Below, piece by piece: positions 35,412 to 44,794 of a stretch of 64,000 nt of DNA. The first letter of the stretch is position 1, and each line of letters starts with the position of its first letter. The translations under genes and the position numbers were made by a program. This DNA comes from Paraburkholderia sp. Tr-20389 (lineage in GTDB: Bacteria > Pseudomonadota > Gammaproteobacteria > Burkholderiales > Burkholderiaceae). Location of the stretch: contig NZ_JAAGPD010000043.1 of assembly GCF_017104565.1 (NCBI RefSeq), forward strand, positions 32,592-96,591, written 5' to 3'. Below the pieces are notes generated by a model. That model was not told where the DNA came from, did not search any database, and saw only the letters and a list, made by a program, of their open reading frames with translations.

Positions 35412-36563
35412 ATGAAAAGGTCTTTCGCGCTACTTGGCATCCTCGGCGTTACAGCCACTGCGCATGCACAAAGCAACGTAACGCTCTACGGTCTGATAGA
35501 CACCTCGCTGGTCTACACGAACAACCAGAAAGGCGGTACGAACTATCAGATGTCAAGCGGCGTCGAGTCTGGGAGCCGCTGGGGTATGAAAGGCGCGGAA
35601 GACCTGGGCGGCGGCCTGAAAGCCATCTTCCAGCTGGAGAACGGTTTCAGCAGCACCGTAGGCACGCTTGGCCAGAACGGTCGCATGTTTGGACGAGCTG
35701 CATTCGTCGGCATCACTTCCCAGACCTTCGGAAGTTTCACGGCCGGCCGTCAAAACGAGCCGTCTGCCGATTTCGTCGGACCCCTCGTTGCATCAAATCA
35801 GTGGGCGGGAGGTATCGGTGCGCATCCTGGTGACACGGATAACCTCTACGTCAACTCGCGGATTAGCAACAGCATCAAGTACCTGAGCCAGGACTTCGGC
35901 GGCTTCCGCGTCGGCGGCCTGTTCAGCCTGGGCGGTACAGCAGGCAACTTCAGCAATAACCGTATCTGGAGCGTCGCCGCAGGCTACAACCGTGGACCCT
36001 TCGCTCTTGGCGCTTCTTACATCAGAACCGCTCAACCCAACACGGCTCTGTGGGACGGCACGGCGGGTGCCGCTGCCATCTCTCCAAACAACACTCCCAT
36101 CTACTCGGGATATGCGTCAGCGCGCACGTTGAGTGTGGCTTCCGTCGCAGCGAACTACACACTCGGGTCCGCGAGATTTGGTCTGTCGTATTCAAACTCG
36201 AATTTCGGGGACCTCGGTTCGCCTGCCGCTTCCGCGCCCATCGCGCGATACAAGGGGGCGACAGTCGTGTTCGACAACTACGAAGCTAACTTCAACTATC
36301 AGGTGACGCCGGCACTTCTACTCGGCGTAGCCTACGACTATACCCACACACGCGGTGCGGGCGATGCGCACTACAACCAGGCGAACGTCGGCGGAGATTA
36401 TTTCCTGTCGAAGCGTACCGACGTTTATCTGACTGCAGCCTACCAGCATGCGAGCGGCATCGACTCCACGGGCAAGGCGGCTGTGGCCGCGCTGTGGCCG
36501 GTCACGGCATCGAGCAATTCGCACCAGATTGTTGCGGCGCTGGGCTTGCGACACAGGTTCTAA
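35412..36563 (+). CDS. Outer-membrane porin (Burkholderia OmpC-like, Gram-negative porin family)
   Basis: This is a 383-residue trimeric-barrel porin. ATG 35,412 follows GGAG and begins the signal peptide MKRSFALLGILGVTATAHAQ; an earlier in-frame start at 35,370 falls in the operator. The mature part starts SNVTLYGLIDTSLVYTNNQ and shows SRWGMKGAEDLGGGLKAIFQ, then alternating barrel strands, and ends HQIVAALGLRHRF with the terminal Phe used for barrel assembly. It would let the substrate of the downstream pathway through the outer membrane. It is first in a same-strand series of catabolic genes and has two operator-like palindromes before it. Confidence 0.93.
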   Translation: MKRSFALLGILGVTATAHAQSNVTLYGLIDTSLVYTNNQKGGTNYQMSSGVESGSRWGMKGAEDLGGGLKAIFQLENGFSSTVGTLGQNGRMFGRAAFVGITSQTFGSFTAGRQNEPSADFVGPLVASNQWAGGIGAHPGDTDNLYVNSRISNSIKYLSQDFGGFRVGGLFSLGGTAGNFSNNRIWSVAAGYNRGPFALGASYIRTAQPNTALWDGTAGAAAISPNNTPIYSGYASARTLSVASVAANYTLGSARFGLSYSNSNFGDLGSPAASAPIARYKGATVVFDNYEANFNYQVTPALLLGVAYDYTHTRGAGDAHYNQANVGGDYFLSKRTDVYLTAAYQHASGIDSTGKAAVAALWPVTASSNSHQIVAALGLRHRF

Positions 36564-36642
36564 CCGAAACGACTGCGCCGCTTGCGTGGCCGGTGATATG
36601 CGGGTAGCAAACGCTGCCCGAAGCAAAGTGGAGAATTCGAGC

Positions 36643-37530
36643 ATGTCAGTCACTTTCAAGGGAATCATTCCCGCCCTCATCACTCCGATGACGCCGGCCG
36701 AAGAGGTCGACGAAGCCGGTCTGCGCACACTCATCGAACGTCTGATTGGCGCAGGCGTGCACGCCCTCTTTGTTCTGGGCACAAACGGCGAATTCATCGG
36801 GTTGTCCGAAGCAGAGAAGCTTCGCATCGCCACCATTGCTGTCGACCAGGCGCGTGGCCGCGTTCCCGTTATCGCGGGCACGGGCGCTTACGCGACGCGC
36901 AACGTCATAGAACTGAATGCGAAGATGCAGGACACAGGCGTCGATGCCGTGTCCGTTATCACGCCGTATTTCAACGGCGCGACGCAGCAGGAACTGTTCA
37001 CGCACTATGAGCGCATCGCACGGGGCACATCGCTGCCTGTGATGCTCTACACGATTCCAGCCAAGGCGGGTATCACGCTCAACGTCGACACCGTGCGTCG
37101 GCTCTCGGAGATTCCGAATATCCGCGGCATCAAGGACAGCGGTGGCGACTTCGACCGCCTGCTGCAGCTGATTAACCTGCGCCGCGACGACTTCGCCGTC
37201 TTTACCGGCACCGATTCGATGATTCTCTGGACGCTGATTGCCGGCGGCGACGGTGCAGTAGCTGCCACGACAAACGCTGTCCCGAGCGTCGTCATGTCTA
37301 TCTGGAACAGCTTCCAGGCAGGCGATATTAAATCCGCGCGTCAGGCGCAGGAATCACTGCGCGCGCTGCGCGATGCATTCGCGCTCGGCACGATGCCCGT
37401 CGTCCTGAAAACTGCCGCGATGATGCTGGGTATGCCCGCAGGTCCTGCGCGCTCCCCGGCGCAACCACTCGACGATGCGGCTCGCGAGCGGCTCGCGAAA
37501 GCCATCGCGATTTATCCGCGCGCTGACTGA
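36643..37530 (+). CDS. DapA/NAL-superfamily aldolase or dehydratase
   Basis: The 295-residue TIM-barrel protein starts MSVTFKGIIPALITPMTPAE. It shows TNGEFIGLSEAEK, the Tyr of MLYTIPAKAG and the Schiff-base Lys in IRGIKDSGGD. These are the active-site parts of the dihydrodipicolinate synthase / N-acetylneuraminate lyase family. Class I aldolases of this family cleave or dehydrate 2-keto acids. In a sugar-acid operon it would handle a 2-keto-3-deoxy acid rather than take part in lysine synthesis. The true substrate is not shown. The open frame reaches back to 36,448, inside the porin gene, but the ATG at 36,643 fits the family. Confidence 0.88.
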   Translation: MSVTFKGIIPALITPMTPAEEVDEAGLRTLIERLIGAGVHALFVLGTNGEFIGLSEAEKLRIATIAVDQARGRVPVIAGTGAYATRNVIELNAKMQDTGVDAVSVITPYFNGATQQELFTHYERIARGTSLPVMLYTIPAKAGITLNVDTVRRLSEIPNIRGIKDSGGDFDRLLQLINLRRDDFAVFTGTDSMILWTLIAGGDGAVAATTNAVPSVVMSIWNSFQAGDIKSARQAQESLRALRDAFALGTMPVVLKTAAMMLGMPAGPARSPAQPLDDAARERLAKAIAIYPRAD

Positions 37531-37599
37531 GCACCGGCACCGAGCACCGGCCTGAATTGACTGACCGATTCACAGATTCACAAGATATAGAGAGCTGAG

Positions 37600-38769
37600 A
37601 TGAACACCACTTACCACTTCCAGGGCGTCAAGCACATTGTGCATGGGCCGAACAGCCTGGACCACCTGCCGGAAAAGCTTGCCCTGCTTGACCGTCCGGT
37701 CCGCCGCATTGCATTCATCACGCAGCCGGTCATGGAGGAAAACGGCGTGGTGGGTCGTGTCGTCGCAGCCTTGAAGGCGAAAGACATCGAAGCGCTGATT
37801 GTCCGGGACGTGCAACCGGAACCGACAATCGAAAATGTCGAGTCGGTCTATCGCGAACAGATTGAGCCGTTCGCGCCCGACGCCGTGCTCTCCATTGGCG
37901 GGGGCAGCGTGCTGGACGCCGCAAAGCTTTTCGCTGTCCGGCTCACTAACCAGCAACCGTTGCGCGAATGGCTGGGCATTGACCTCATTCCGGCACCCGG
38001 CGTTCCGCTCGTACTGGTGCCGACGACGGCGGGTACGGGTTCAGAAGTCACCCCGAACGCCATCGTTACGCTGCCCGATGAAGAGCTGAAGGTTGGCATC
38101 GTAAGCCGCCACCTGCTGCCGCAACTCATCATCCTGGACGCGACCCTGACACTCAACCTGCCGAAGTCGATTACGGCGGCGACAGGTATGGATGCTTTTA
38201 TCCACTCGCTCGAATCGTACATCTCGACCAAGGCGAATCCCATCAGCGACATGTTCGCGATGGAATCAATGCGGTTGATTGGCGCAAACCTCGTTGAAGC
38301 TTACGAAAACGGGCAGTCACTCAAGGCCCGCGAAGCGATGCTGCTCGGCTCTATGTACGGCGGCCTGGCCCTGACGGCAGCAGGTACTGCCGCTGTGCAT
38401 GCCCTGGCCTATCCGCTCGGTGGCATGTTCAACATCACGCACGGCGTCGCTAATTCCATGCTGCTGCCGCACGTCATGGCCTTCAACCTGGACGCAATCG
38501 TCGACCGCCTCGCCAATGTCGCACGTGCCCTCGATATTGCCCAGCACGACGACAGCGACGAGTCAGCGGCAGACAAGTTGCTCGCACGCATTCACGAATG
38601 GACCGCAGCCATTGCCATCCCTCAGGACCTGCGCGTTTTCGGCGTATCGGTAGACCATCTTGACGCGCTCGCTGTTGCAGCCTCCAAGGTGAAGCGGCTG
38701 CTCGGCAACAATCCCAAGCCTTTGAGTCTCGACGACATCAAGGCTATTTACAGCCGTCTTCTGCCATGA
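37600..38769 (+). CDS. Iron-containing (type III) alcohol dehydrogenase
   Basis: This 389-residue enzyme oxidises an alcohol or reduces an aldehyde with NAD(P). Motifs in order: SIGGGSVLDAAKLFAV for the cofactor, PTTAGTGSEVTPNA, then metal ligands in ATGMDAFIHSLESY and the two His blocks VHALAYPLGG and ITHGVANSMLLPHV. GAGAG-type ribosome site precedes the ATG. It overlaps the kinase-dehydrogenase fusion gene by 4 bp, so the two are translated together. Substrate inferred only from the operon: probably a sugar-acid or aldehyde intermediate. Confidence 0.92.
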   Translation: MNTTYHFQGVKHIVHGPNSLDHLPEKLALLDRPVRRIAFITQPVMEENGVVGRVVAALKAKDIEALIVRDVQPEPTIENVESVYREQIEPFAPDAVLSIGGGSVLDAAKLFAVRLTNQQPLREWLGIDLIPAPGVPLVLVPTTAGTGSEVTPNAIVTLPDEELKVGIVSRHLLPQLIILDATLTLNLPKSITAATGMDAFIHSLESYISTKANPISDMFAMESMRLIGANLVEAYENGQSLKAREAMLLGSMYGGLALTAAGTAAVHALAYPLGGMFNITHGVANSMLLPHVMAFNLDAIVDRLANVARALDIAQHDDSDESAADKLLARIHEWTAAIAIPQDLRVFGVSVDHLDALAVAASKVKRLLGNNPKPLSLDDIKAIYSRLLP

Positions 38770-41111
38770 ACGCCCCCATCCGCGGCGACGCGCGGCTTCT
38801 CATCATCGGTGACGACCTGTCCGGCACCGCTGACTGCGCCGTCACCTGCACCCATCATGGACTTCGCAGCGTCGTCACGCTTGGCACCGGGTCAACCAAT
38901 GCAGCGGGTGACGTCGATGTGATGGCCGTCGATACCGACACGCGCCGGCACGAGCCTGCAGAAGCCATGCTGGCAAATGTTCAGGCATGGCGTGTCTTTG
39001 CAGAAGGACGTCGCGTCTACAAGAAGATTGACTCGACCTTGCGCGGGAACGTCGCGGCAGAAGTCGCCGCCCTCGTACCCGTCGCAGGAATGGCCATAGT
39101 TGCGCCAGCGTTTCCTCAAGCTGGCCGGACGACACGCAACGGACAACAGCTCATTTTCGGCGTACCCGTTGAAGCATCTGAAGTCTGGAAGAACGAACAC
39201 ATCACAGGAACTGCCAACCTGTGCGCGATGCTGACACAGGCGGGTCTGCGCGTCGCTCATGTGACATTGGATACGGTGCGCGCTGGCGTGGCCACGCTGC
39301 TTCCGAAACTCGTCGACTGCCAGCGAGAGCAGTTCCAGGCTGTGGTTTGCGACAGTGAAACGGACCAGGACCTCACAACCCTGGCTGCTGCGTCGGCCAC
39401 GCTGAGCGGCATGTTCTGGGTGGGCTCTGCCGGACTCGCATCGCCGTTGGTCAAAGTATTGGCTGAATCCGCTTCGCAACCGTCCATCGGTGGGTGTGCA
39501 ACCAGCCAGTCTTCGATGAAAGAGCTGTCGATTCGCGGTGGTGTCCTCGCCGTCGTCGGGAGCATGTCCAGCGTCTCGCATCAACAGGTCGCGACACTGC
39601 GGTCGAATGCTCACGATGCTGTCGATTTTTATGAAGCCAACGCGCAATCATTGCTCAACACGGTCAGTTCTACGGCCCTTGCGCTCGCGGCTGGCGTCAC
39701 TGAGACGCTGAGAAATGGACGTCACGCAGTCGTTGCGCTTAACCAGTCTGAACGCATTCCCGTCAGCGACAGTGCGTTGCTCGCGCGACGCCTCGCAGAG
39801 GTACTCGCGCCTGCCGCCAAAAATGCTGGTGGCCTGATTGCAACGGGAGGCGAGACGGCCCGCGCGCTGCTTTCGACAATGGGCATCGACTCACTCCAGG
39901 TCATCGAAGAAATTGAACGCGGTGTTCCGTTACTTGCGGCCACACAAGGCGGACGTACTCTGCCCGTCGTAACCAAGGCGGGCGGCTTTGGCCAGCCCGA
40001 GACACTGTATCGCGCGTGGCAGCGACTCGTTGCCATGCAGCCAGCGGACGCGCAAGCGCCGCGTCAACCAAGCGAAGAGGAAGCTATGACTTATCGTCCC
40101 GTTATTGGCATCACCATGGGCGATGCCGCCGGCGTTGGTCCCGAAATCATCATGAAGAGCCTTGCGCACGCCTCGGTATACGACCAGTGCCGGCCGGTTG
40201 TCATTGGCGACGCAGCGCGTTTGCGCGATGCGGGCCGCAGGGCCGGTGTCAGTCTCGAAGTTCGCACCATCAGCAAGCCTGCCGACGGCGAATTCCGCCA
40301 GGGCGTAGTCGATTGCATTGACCTCAAGCTGATTCCTGAAGACCTGCCCTATGGAAAGCTTTCCGCCATCGCAGGAGATGCTGCGTATCAGTACATCGCC
40401 CGTACGGTGGAACTGACGACCGCCGGGGAGCTCGACGCCATCTGCACCGCACCGCTCAACAAGGAAGCGTTGCACGCTGGCGGCCATATTTTCCCCGGAC
40501 ACACCGAAATGCTCGCGCATCTGACGGGCATCGAAGAGGTGTCGATGATGCTGGTGGCACCCAACCTGCGCGTGATTCACGTCACCACCCATATCGGTAT
40601 TATCGACGCGATTCGCAAGATTGAACCGGGCCTCGTTCAGCGCACCATCGAACGCGCCCATGACACGCTGGTTCGTGCCGGCATCGCCAATCCATGTATC
40701 GGCGTCTGCGGAATCAATCCGCATGCCGGCGAGAACGGACTCTTCGGTTATGGGGAAGAGGAAGAAAAGATTGTTCCCGCCGTCAAGCTCCTTCAGGAGC
40801 GCGGATGGGATGTTGAAGGCCCACTGCCGGCCGATACGCTGTTCTTCCGCGCAGGCCGGGGCGACTTCGATGTTGTGGTCGCGATGTATCACGACCAGGG
40901 TCACGGTCCGGTGAAGGTTATGGGTCTTGAAGCCGGAGTGAACGTTACTGTCGGCTTACCCGTCATCCGTACTTCGGTAGACCACGGTACGGCGTTCGAC
41001 ATCGCGGGCAAAGGCATCGCCGATGAACGCAGCATGCTCGAGGCGTTCCGGCAGGCACTGGACCTTGCGACGCGTCACAACGAACCGTCGACTGCCACGA
41101 ACGCCGCTTAA
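38766..41111 (+). CDS. Fused four-carbon acid sugar kinase / PdxA2-type dehydrogenase
   Basis: A 781-residue protein joins two enzymes that are usually separate. Residues 1-430 are a DUF1537-type acid sugar kinase: IGDDLSGTADCAVTC, KKIDSTLRGNVAAEVAAL and GGLIATGGETARALLSTMG (the ATP site). Residues 441-781 are a 4-phosphate dehydrogenase: ITMGDAAGVGPEIIMKSLAH, GHTEMLAHLTG, HVTTHIGIIDAI, MYHDQGHGPVKVMGLEAG and RTSVDHGTAFDIAG. For D-threonate the kinase makes the 4-phosphate and PdxA2 oxidises and decarboxylates it to DHAP. An internal ATG (40,086) with GAGGAA upstream may also give free PdxA2. Confidence 0.92.
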   Translation: MNAPIRGDARLLIIGDDLSGTADCAVTCTHHGLRSVVTLGTGSTNAAGDVDVMAVDTDTRRHEPAEAMLANVQAWRVFAEGRRVYKKIDSTLRGNVAAEVAALVPVAGMAIVAPAFPQAGRTTRNGQQLIFGVPVEASEVWKNEHITGTANLCAMLTQAGLRVAHVTLDTVRAGVATLLPKLVDCQREQFQAVVCDSETDQDLTTLAAASATLSGMFWVGSAGLASPLVKVLAESASQPSIGGCATSQSSMKELSIRGGVLAVVGSMSSVSHQQVATLRSNAHDAVDFYEANAQSLLNTVSSTALALAAGVTETLRNGRHAVVALNQSERIPVSDSALLARRLAEVLAPAAKNAGGLIATGGETARALLSTMGIDSLQVIEEIERGVPLLAATQGGRTLPVVTKAGGFGQPETLYRAWQRLVAMQPADAQAPRQPSEEEAMTYRPVIGITMGDAAGVGPEIIMKSLAHASVYDQCRPVVIGDAARLRDAGRRAGVSLEVRTISKPADGEFRQGVVDCIDLKLIPEDLPYGKLSAIAGDAAYQYIARTVELTTAGELDAICTAPLNKEALHAGGHIFPGHTEMLAHLTGIEEVSMMLVAPNLRVIHVTTHIGIIDAIRKIEPGLVQRTIERAHDTLVRAGIANPCIGVCGINPHAGENGLFGYGEEEEKIVPAVKLLQERGWDVEGPLPADTLFFRAGRGDFDVVVAMYHDQGHGPVKVMGLEAGVNVTVGLPVIRTSVDHGTAFDIAGKGIADERSMLEAFRQALDLATRHNEPSTATNAA

Positions 41112-41233
41112 GCATTCGGGCTAGCAACAACCAACTGAGTAACGAGCGATACCGGCAGGCACATGCCGGGTAGCTCGACGCACCTTAATGCAGCTCAACG
41201 CGCATCAACCGAAGGTCATCAGGAGACAACGTC

Positions 41234-42652
41234 ATGGCCACCTTCAGTTATTGGGACACTGCCATCATCATTGGGATGGTCGTAGCCTATATCATCGTTA
41301 CCAGTCTGCTCAGCATTCGCCTGCGCAGTAAAAATTCTGAACAGTTCATGGTGGCCGGGCGTTCGATGCCTGCTGTGGTTGTCGCCATCCTGCTGATGTC
41401 CGAATTTATCGGCGCAAAGTCGACCGTCGGTACGTCGCAAGAAGCGTTTACCGCAGGGATGGCCGCTGCATGGTCAGTAGTGGCGGCAGCAATCGGATTT
41501 CTCTTCTTTGGCCTTTTCATGGCCAAACGACTCTATGCATCGGGCGAGTTCACCATCTCCGGCTTCATCGCCAAGAAATACGGAAAGGGTGCCAAGCTTG
41601 TCGTGTCTGCCATCATGATTTACGCCCTGTTCCTCGTGAACGTGGGCAACTACGTGAGTGGGGCTGCGGCAATTTCGACGGTCATGCGAATCGACCTGCC
41701 GACAGCAGCCTTCATCACCGCAATCGTGAGTACCATCTACTTCGTCTGGGGCGGTCTGAAAAGCGTCGCCTACCTGACCATTGTTCACAGTGCCGTTAAG
41801 CTCATCGGAATTGGCATCCTTGTCTGGATGGCCTGGAAGCTCACGGGCGGAATCAAGCCGATGGCGGCAAGCATGCCCCAGCATTTCTTCACGTGGTCGG
41901 GTGCCCTGTCTGGCGGTACGATTGGCGCGTGGATTATCGGTACGGCCGGTGCAATTTTTTCGACGCAGTTCATCATCCAGGCTATCTCGGCTACCAAGAG
42001 CGCTGAGGCTGCGCGGGCTTCGTCGTTGATTGCAGCATTCCTGTGCGTACCGATTGGCCTGGCGCTGGGCTTCATCGGGGTGTCGGCGAAGTACCTGTAT
42101 CCGGGCATCAAAAGCCTGTATGCACTGCCGGTGTTCCTGCAGCACATGAACCCCATCCTTGCAGGTGTCGTCACGACATCACTCGTGGCCTCCATCTTTG
42201 TGAGCGTCTGCACGGTCGCTCTGGCCATCGCCTCGCTGGTTGTGAAAGATTTCTACGTGCCTCGGTTCAACCCGACTCCGGAGGTCGAACTGCGGATGAC
42301 ACGCTGGATTTCTCTGGTGGTCGGCTTTCTTCCGCTTGTTTTCGTCCTGTTCGTGCCGCAGATTCTCGCGCTGTCCTTCTTCACCCGCGCGCTGCGCCTC
42401 TCCGTTTCCGTCATTGCGCTGATTGGCATCTATGTCCCGTTCTTCAGTGGCAAGCGCGGGGCGGTCTCGGGCCTCGTCATCGCCACACTAGCAACCACGG
42501 TGTGGTACCTGCTCGGCAACCCGTTCGGTATCGACAACATGTACATCGCGCTCGTCACCCCCGCGATTGTCCTCGTCGTGAGCAAGCTGCTGTTCCATGG
42601 CACGGGTTCGGACCTTCAGGACAAGGGACTGACTCACCGCGAGTCCCACTGA
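41234..42652 (+). CDS. Sodium:solute symporter (SSS family)
   Basis: This is a 472-residue inner-membrane carrier with about 12-13 hydrophobic helices. The helix 1-2 region reads NSEQFMVAGRSMPAVVVA and SEFIGAKSTVGTSQEAF, typical of the SSS family. It is likely to bring in the substrate of the operon with Na+ or H+. A ribosome site (AGGAGA) lies before the ATG. It stands between the kinase-PdxA2 gene and the sialidase-like gene. The substrate cannot be read from the sequence. Confidence 0.92.
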   Translation: MATFSYWDTAIIIGMVVAYIIVTSLLSIRLRSKNSEQFMVAGRSMPAVVVAILLMSEFIGAKSTVGTSQEAFTAGMAAAWSVVAAAIGFLFFGLFMAKRLYASGEFTISGFIAKKYGKGAKLVVSAIMIYALFLVNVGNYVSGAAAISTVMRIDLPTAAFITAIVSTIYFVWGGLKSVAYLTIVHSAVKLIGIGILVWMAWKLTGGIKPMAASMPQHFFTWSGALSGGTIGAWIIGTAGAIFSTQFIIQAISATKSAEAARASSLIAAFLCVPIGLALGFIGVSAKYLYPGIKSLYALPVFLQHMNPILAGVVTTSLVASIFVSVCTVALAIASLVVKDFYVPRFNPTPEVELRMTRWISLVVGFLPLVFVLFVPQILALSFFTRALRLSVSVIALIGIYVPFFSGKRGAVSGLVIATLATTVWYLLGNPFGIDNMYIALVTPAIVLVVSKLLFHGTGSDLQDKGLTHRESH

Positions 42653-42684
42653 CCTGTCCAACCATCAGAGAGAGAGAGATTTTC

Positions 42685-43872
42685 ATGAACACGAACTTCG
42701 TTGAAGCGGCGGGCGCCACCTCGGATAACTGCGTCCGCACCGCCTACGCAGATGCCGAACGGAAAGAGGCTTTCCTTCCCACCTCTTGCGTCCAGAACCA
42801 TGCCGCAAATCTGCACGTGCTCCAGAACGGCGACCTGTTGTGTGTCTGGTTTGGTGGAACCCAGGAAGGCATTCCTGACGTCTCCATCTACATGTCACGC
42901 CTCGCGGCGGGAGCCGGCGAATGGTCCGCACCCGAGAAACTCTCGGACGACCCGACACGCTCAGAGCAAAACCCCGTACTTTTCACGGCGCCGAACGGTC
43001 AGCTCTGGCTGATTTACACCGCGCAGCTGTCCGGTCACCAGAACACCGCAATCGTTCGTCGACGGATTTCGACGGACAACGGAAAAACGTGGGGAGCCGT
43101 CGAGACGCTGTTCGACCGGCCGGGGACGTTTGTTCGTCAACCGATTATCGTTCTGCAAGGCGGAGCATGGATTTGTCCGGTGTTCCTGTGCCGGACCGAA
43201 GCGGGCGAACGCTGGGTTGGCAACAATGACATCAGCGCGGTCATGGTGTCGGACGACAAAGGCGCAACGTGGACACAGCACGAGGTCCCGGATAGCGTCG
43301 GCTGCGTGCATATGAACGTCCATGTTCTCAAGGATGGTTCGCTGCTCGCTCTCTACCGCAGTCGCTGGGCCGACTTCGTTTATTCGAGTCGCTCGACGGA
43401 TGGTCGTGAGTGGAGCGCGCCGCAGGCGACCGACGTCCCGAACAACAATTCGTCGATTCAGTTCACGGTGTTGAAGAACGGCCATCTCGCGATGGTATTC
43501 AACGAAAGCGACGCTTCGCATAGCAAAGAGCGTCGCGCATCGCTCTACGATGACATCGAGGATTCGGAAGACAGCGGGGAACTGCGTGACCAGCAGGCCT
43601 CCGCGCGCGGTTCAGCTTTCTGGGGCGCACCGCGTTCACCGATGTCTCTGGCGATTTCCGAGGACGACGGGAAAACATGGAACCGGCGTCGCAATCTGGA
43701 AATCGGTGACGGCTACTGCATGACGAACAACTCGGCCGACCAGCGTAATCGGGAATATTCCTATCCGTCCATCGTGCAGTCAGCTGATGGCCTGTTGCAT
43801 GTGGCGTTCACGTGGTTCCGGCAGAAAATCAAATACGTGTGCGTTGACGAATCGTGGGTGCGCGGGCGATGA
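42685..43872 (+). CDS. BNR/sialidase-like beta-propeller protein
   Basis: The 395-residue protein starts at ATG 42,685 after a GA-rich ribosome site; the longer open frame lies inside the transporter gene. It has several Asp-box (BNR) turns: STDNGKTWGAV, SDDKGATWTQH, STDGREWSAP and SEDDGKTWNRR, marking a six-bladed sialidase fold. No signal peptide is seen, so it should act in the cytoplasm. Proteins of this type occur in sugar-acid operons of proteobacteria, where they may hydrolyse or isomerise an intermediate rather than act on sialic acid. Its stop overlaps the DeoR start codon. Confidence 0.85.
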   Translation: MNTNFVEAAGATSDNCVRTAYADAERKEAFLPTSCVQNHAANLHVLQNGDLLCVWFGGTQEGIPDVSIYMSRLAAGAGEWSAPEKLSDDPTRSEQNPVLFTAPNGQLWLIYTAQLSGHQNTAIVRRRISTDNGKTWGAVETLFDRPGTFVRQPIIVLQGGAWICPVFLCRTEAGERWVGNNDISAVMVSDDKGATWTQHEVPDSVGCVHMNVHVLKDGSLLALYRSRWADFVYSSRSTDGREWSAPQATDVPNNNSSIQFTVLKNGHLAMVFNESDASHSKERRASLYDDIEDSEDSGELRDQQASARGSAFWGAPRSPMSLAISEDDGKTWNRRRNLEIGDGYCMTNNSADQRNREYSYPSIVQSADGLLHVAFTWFRQKIKYVCVDESWVRGR

Positions 43873-44780
43873 CTCTGACGCCGACAAATGGTCGGTCAGT
43901 GCGGCAATTGGATAAACTTGGTGTCCTGGACGCGCGGAAAAAGGCGCGAACGCTACTGGACCAAGAATTTACGCACATGAAAGTGACCAGACGCCGCGAG
44001 GCGATGCTGCAGGCGGTACTCGGCGGGATGACAGACGTTGCAACGCTGTGCGAGCACTTCGGCATGTCGGAAGCAACGGTTCGCCGGGACTTGCGTGCCC
44101 TAGCGCGCGACAACCGGGTTCTTCGGACTTATGGCGGGGCCGCGGCGGTCGGTTCCCATGAGCCTGAGCCATCGCTTGAAGAAAGGCGAATCAGCTCACG
44201 AGAGCAGAAAGAGGCCATAGCACAACTGGCAAGCACGTTCATCGAAGACGGCGACACGATATTCCTGGACGGCGGCACGACCACTGCGGCGCTCGCCCGG
44301 CTCCTCTCAGGGCGGACGTTGGTACACGTTGTCACCAATAATCTGCTGGTCGTGAGCGGGCTCGTGTCTTCAGGCGTTCAGGTGACGGTCATCGGCGGTG
44401 ATGTCAGGTCGACGAGCATGAGCACGCTTGGTCCGCTCGCGCAAATCGCCCTGAATCGCCTGAGCGTCGACAAGGCCTTTCTGGGCGCTGACGGTGTAGT
44501 GGCCGAGCTTGGTTTGTGCGAAGCGAGCGCCGACCAGTCGTACCTGAAGGAGTGCGTGATGCGCCAGGCAGCTGATGTATTCGTGCTTGTCACAGCGGAC
44601 AAGCTGGGACACGCCAGCCAGCAGCACTGGGCTCCCCTCGAGCGCGCCTGGACACTTGTCACGGACGATGGCGCCCAGCAGGAACAACTTGAGCCTTTTG
44701 AAGCGCAGGAAAGGATTACTGTCCGGACGGCAAGCGTAGAGGCCGCCACTACAGCTAACGGGTCTTCGCAGGTCCAATAG
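43869..44780 (+). CDS. DeoR/GlpR-family transcriptional regulator
   Basis: The 303-residue regulator starts at ATG 43,869, overlapping the previous stop by 4 bp. The N-terminal extension of about 35 residues is followed by the DeoR HTH (ATLCEHFGMSEATVRRDLRA, ending LRTYGGAA) and by the sugar-phosphate-binding domain (IFLDGGTTTAALARLLSG, VVTNNLLVVSGL, KAFLGADGV). Such proteins repress catabolic operons until a phosphorylated intermediate binds. It is placed in the middle of the operon it would control. The palindromes upstream of the porin gene are candidate targets, but this is untested. Confidence 0.9.
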   Translation: MTLTPTNGRSVRQLDKLGVLDARKKARTLLDQEFTHMKVTRRREAMLQAVLGGMTDVATLCEHFGMSEATVRRDLRALARDNRVLRTYGGAAAVGSHEPEPSLEERRISSREQKEAIAQLASTFIEDGDTIFLDGGTTTAALARLLSGRTLVHVVTNNLLVVSGLVSSGVQVTVIGGDVRSTSMSTLGPLAQIALNRLSVDKAFLGADGVVAELGLCEASADQSYLKECVMRQAADVFVLVTADKLGHASQQHWAPLERAWTLVTDDGAQQEQLEPFEAQERITVRTASVEAATTANGSSQVQ

Positions 44781-44794
44781 CAGTCGGAGACATC

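Noticed and set aside
42043-42684. N-terminal extension of the BNR/sialidase-like protein
   Set aside because: This part lies in another frame of the transporter gene; ATG 42,685 has its own ribosome site and the fold starts there.
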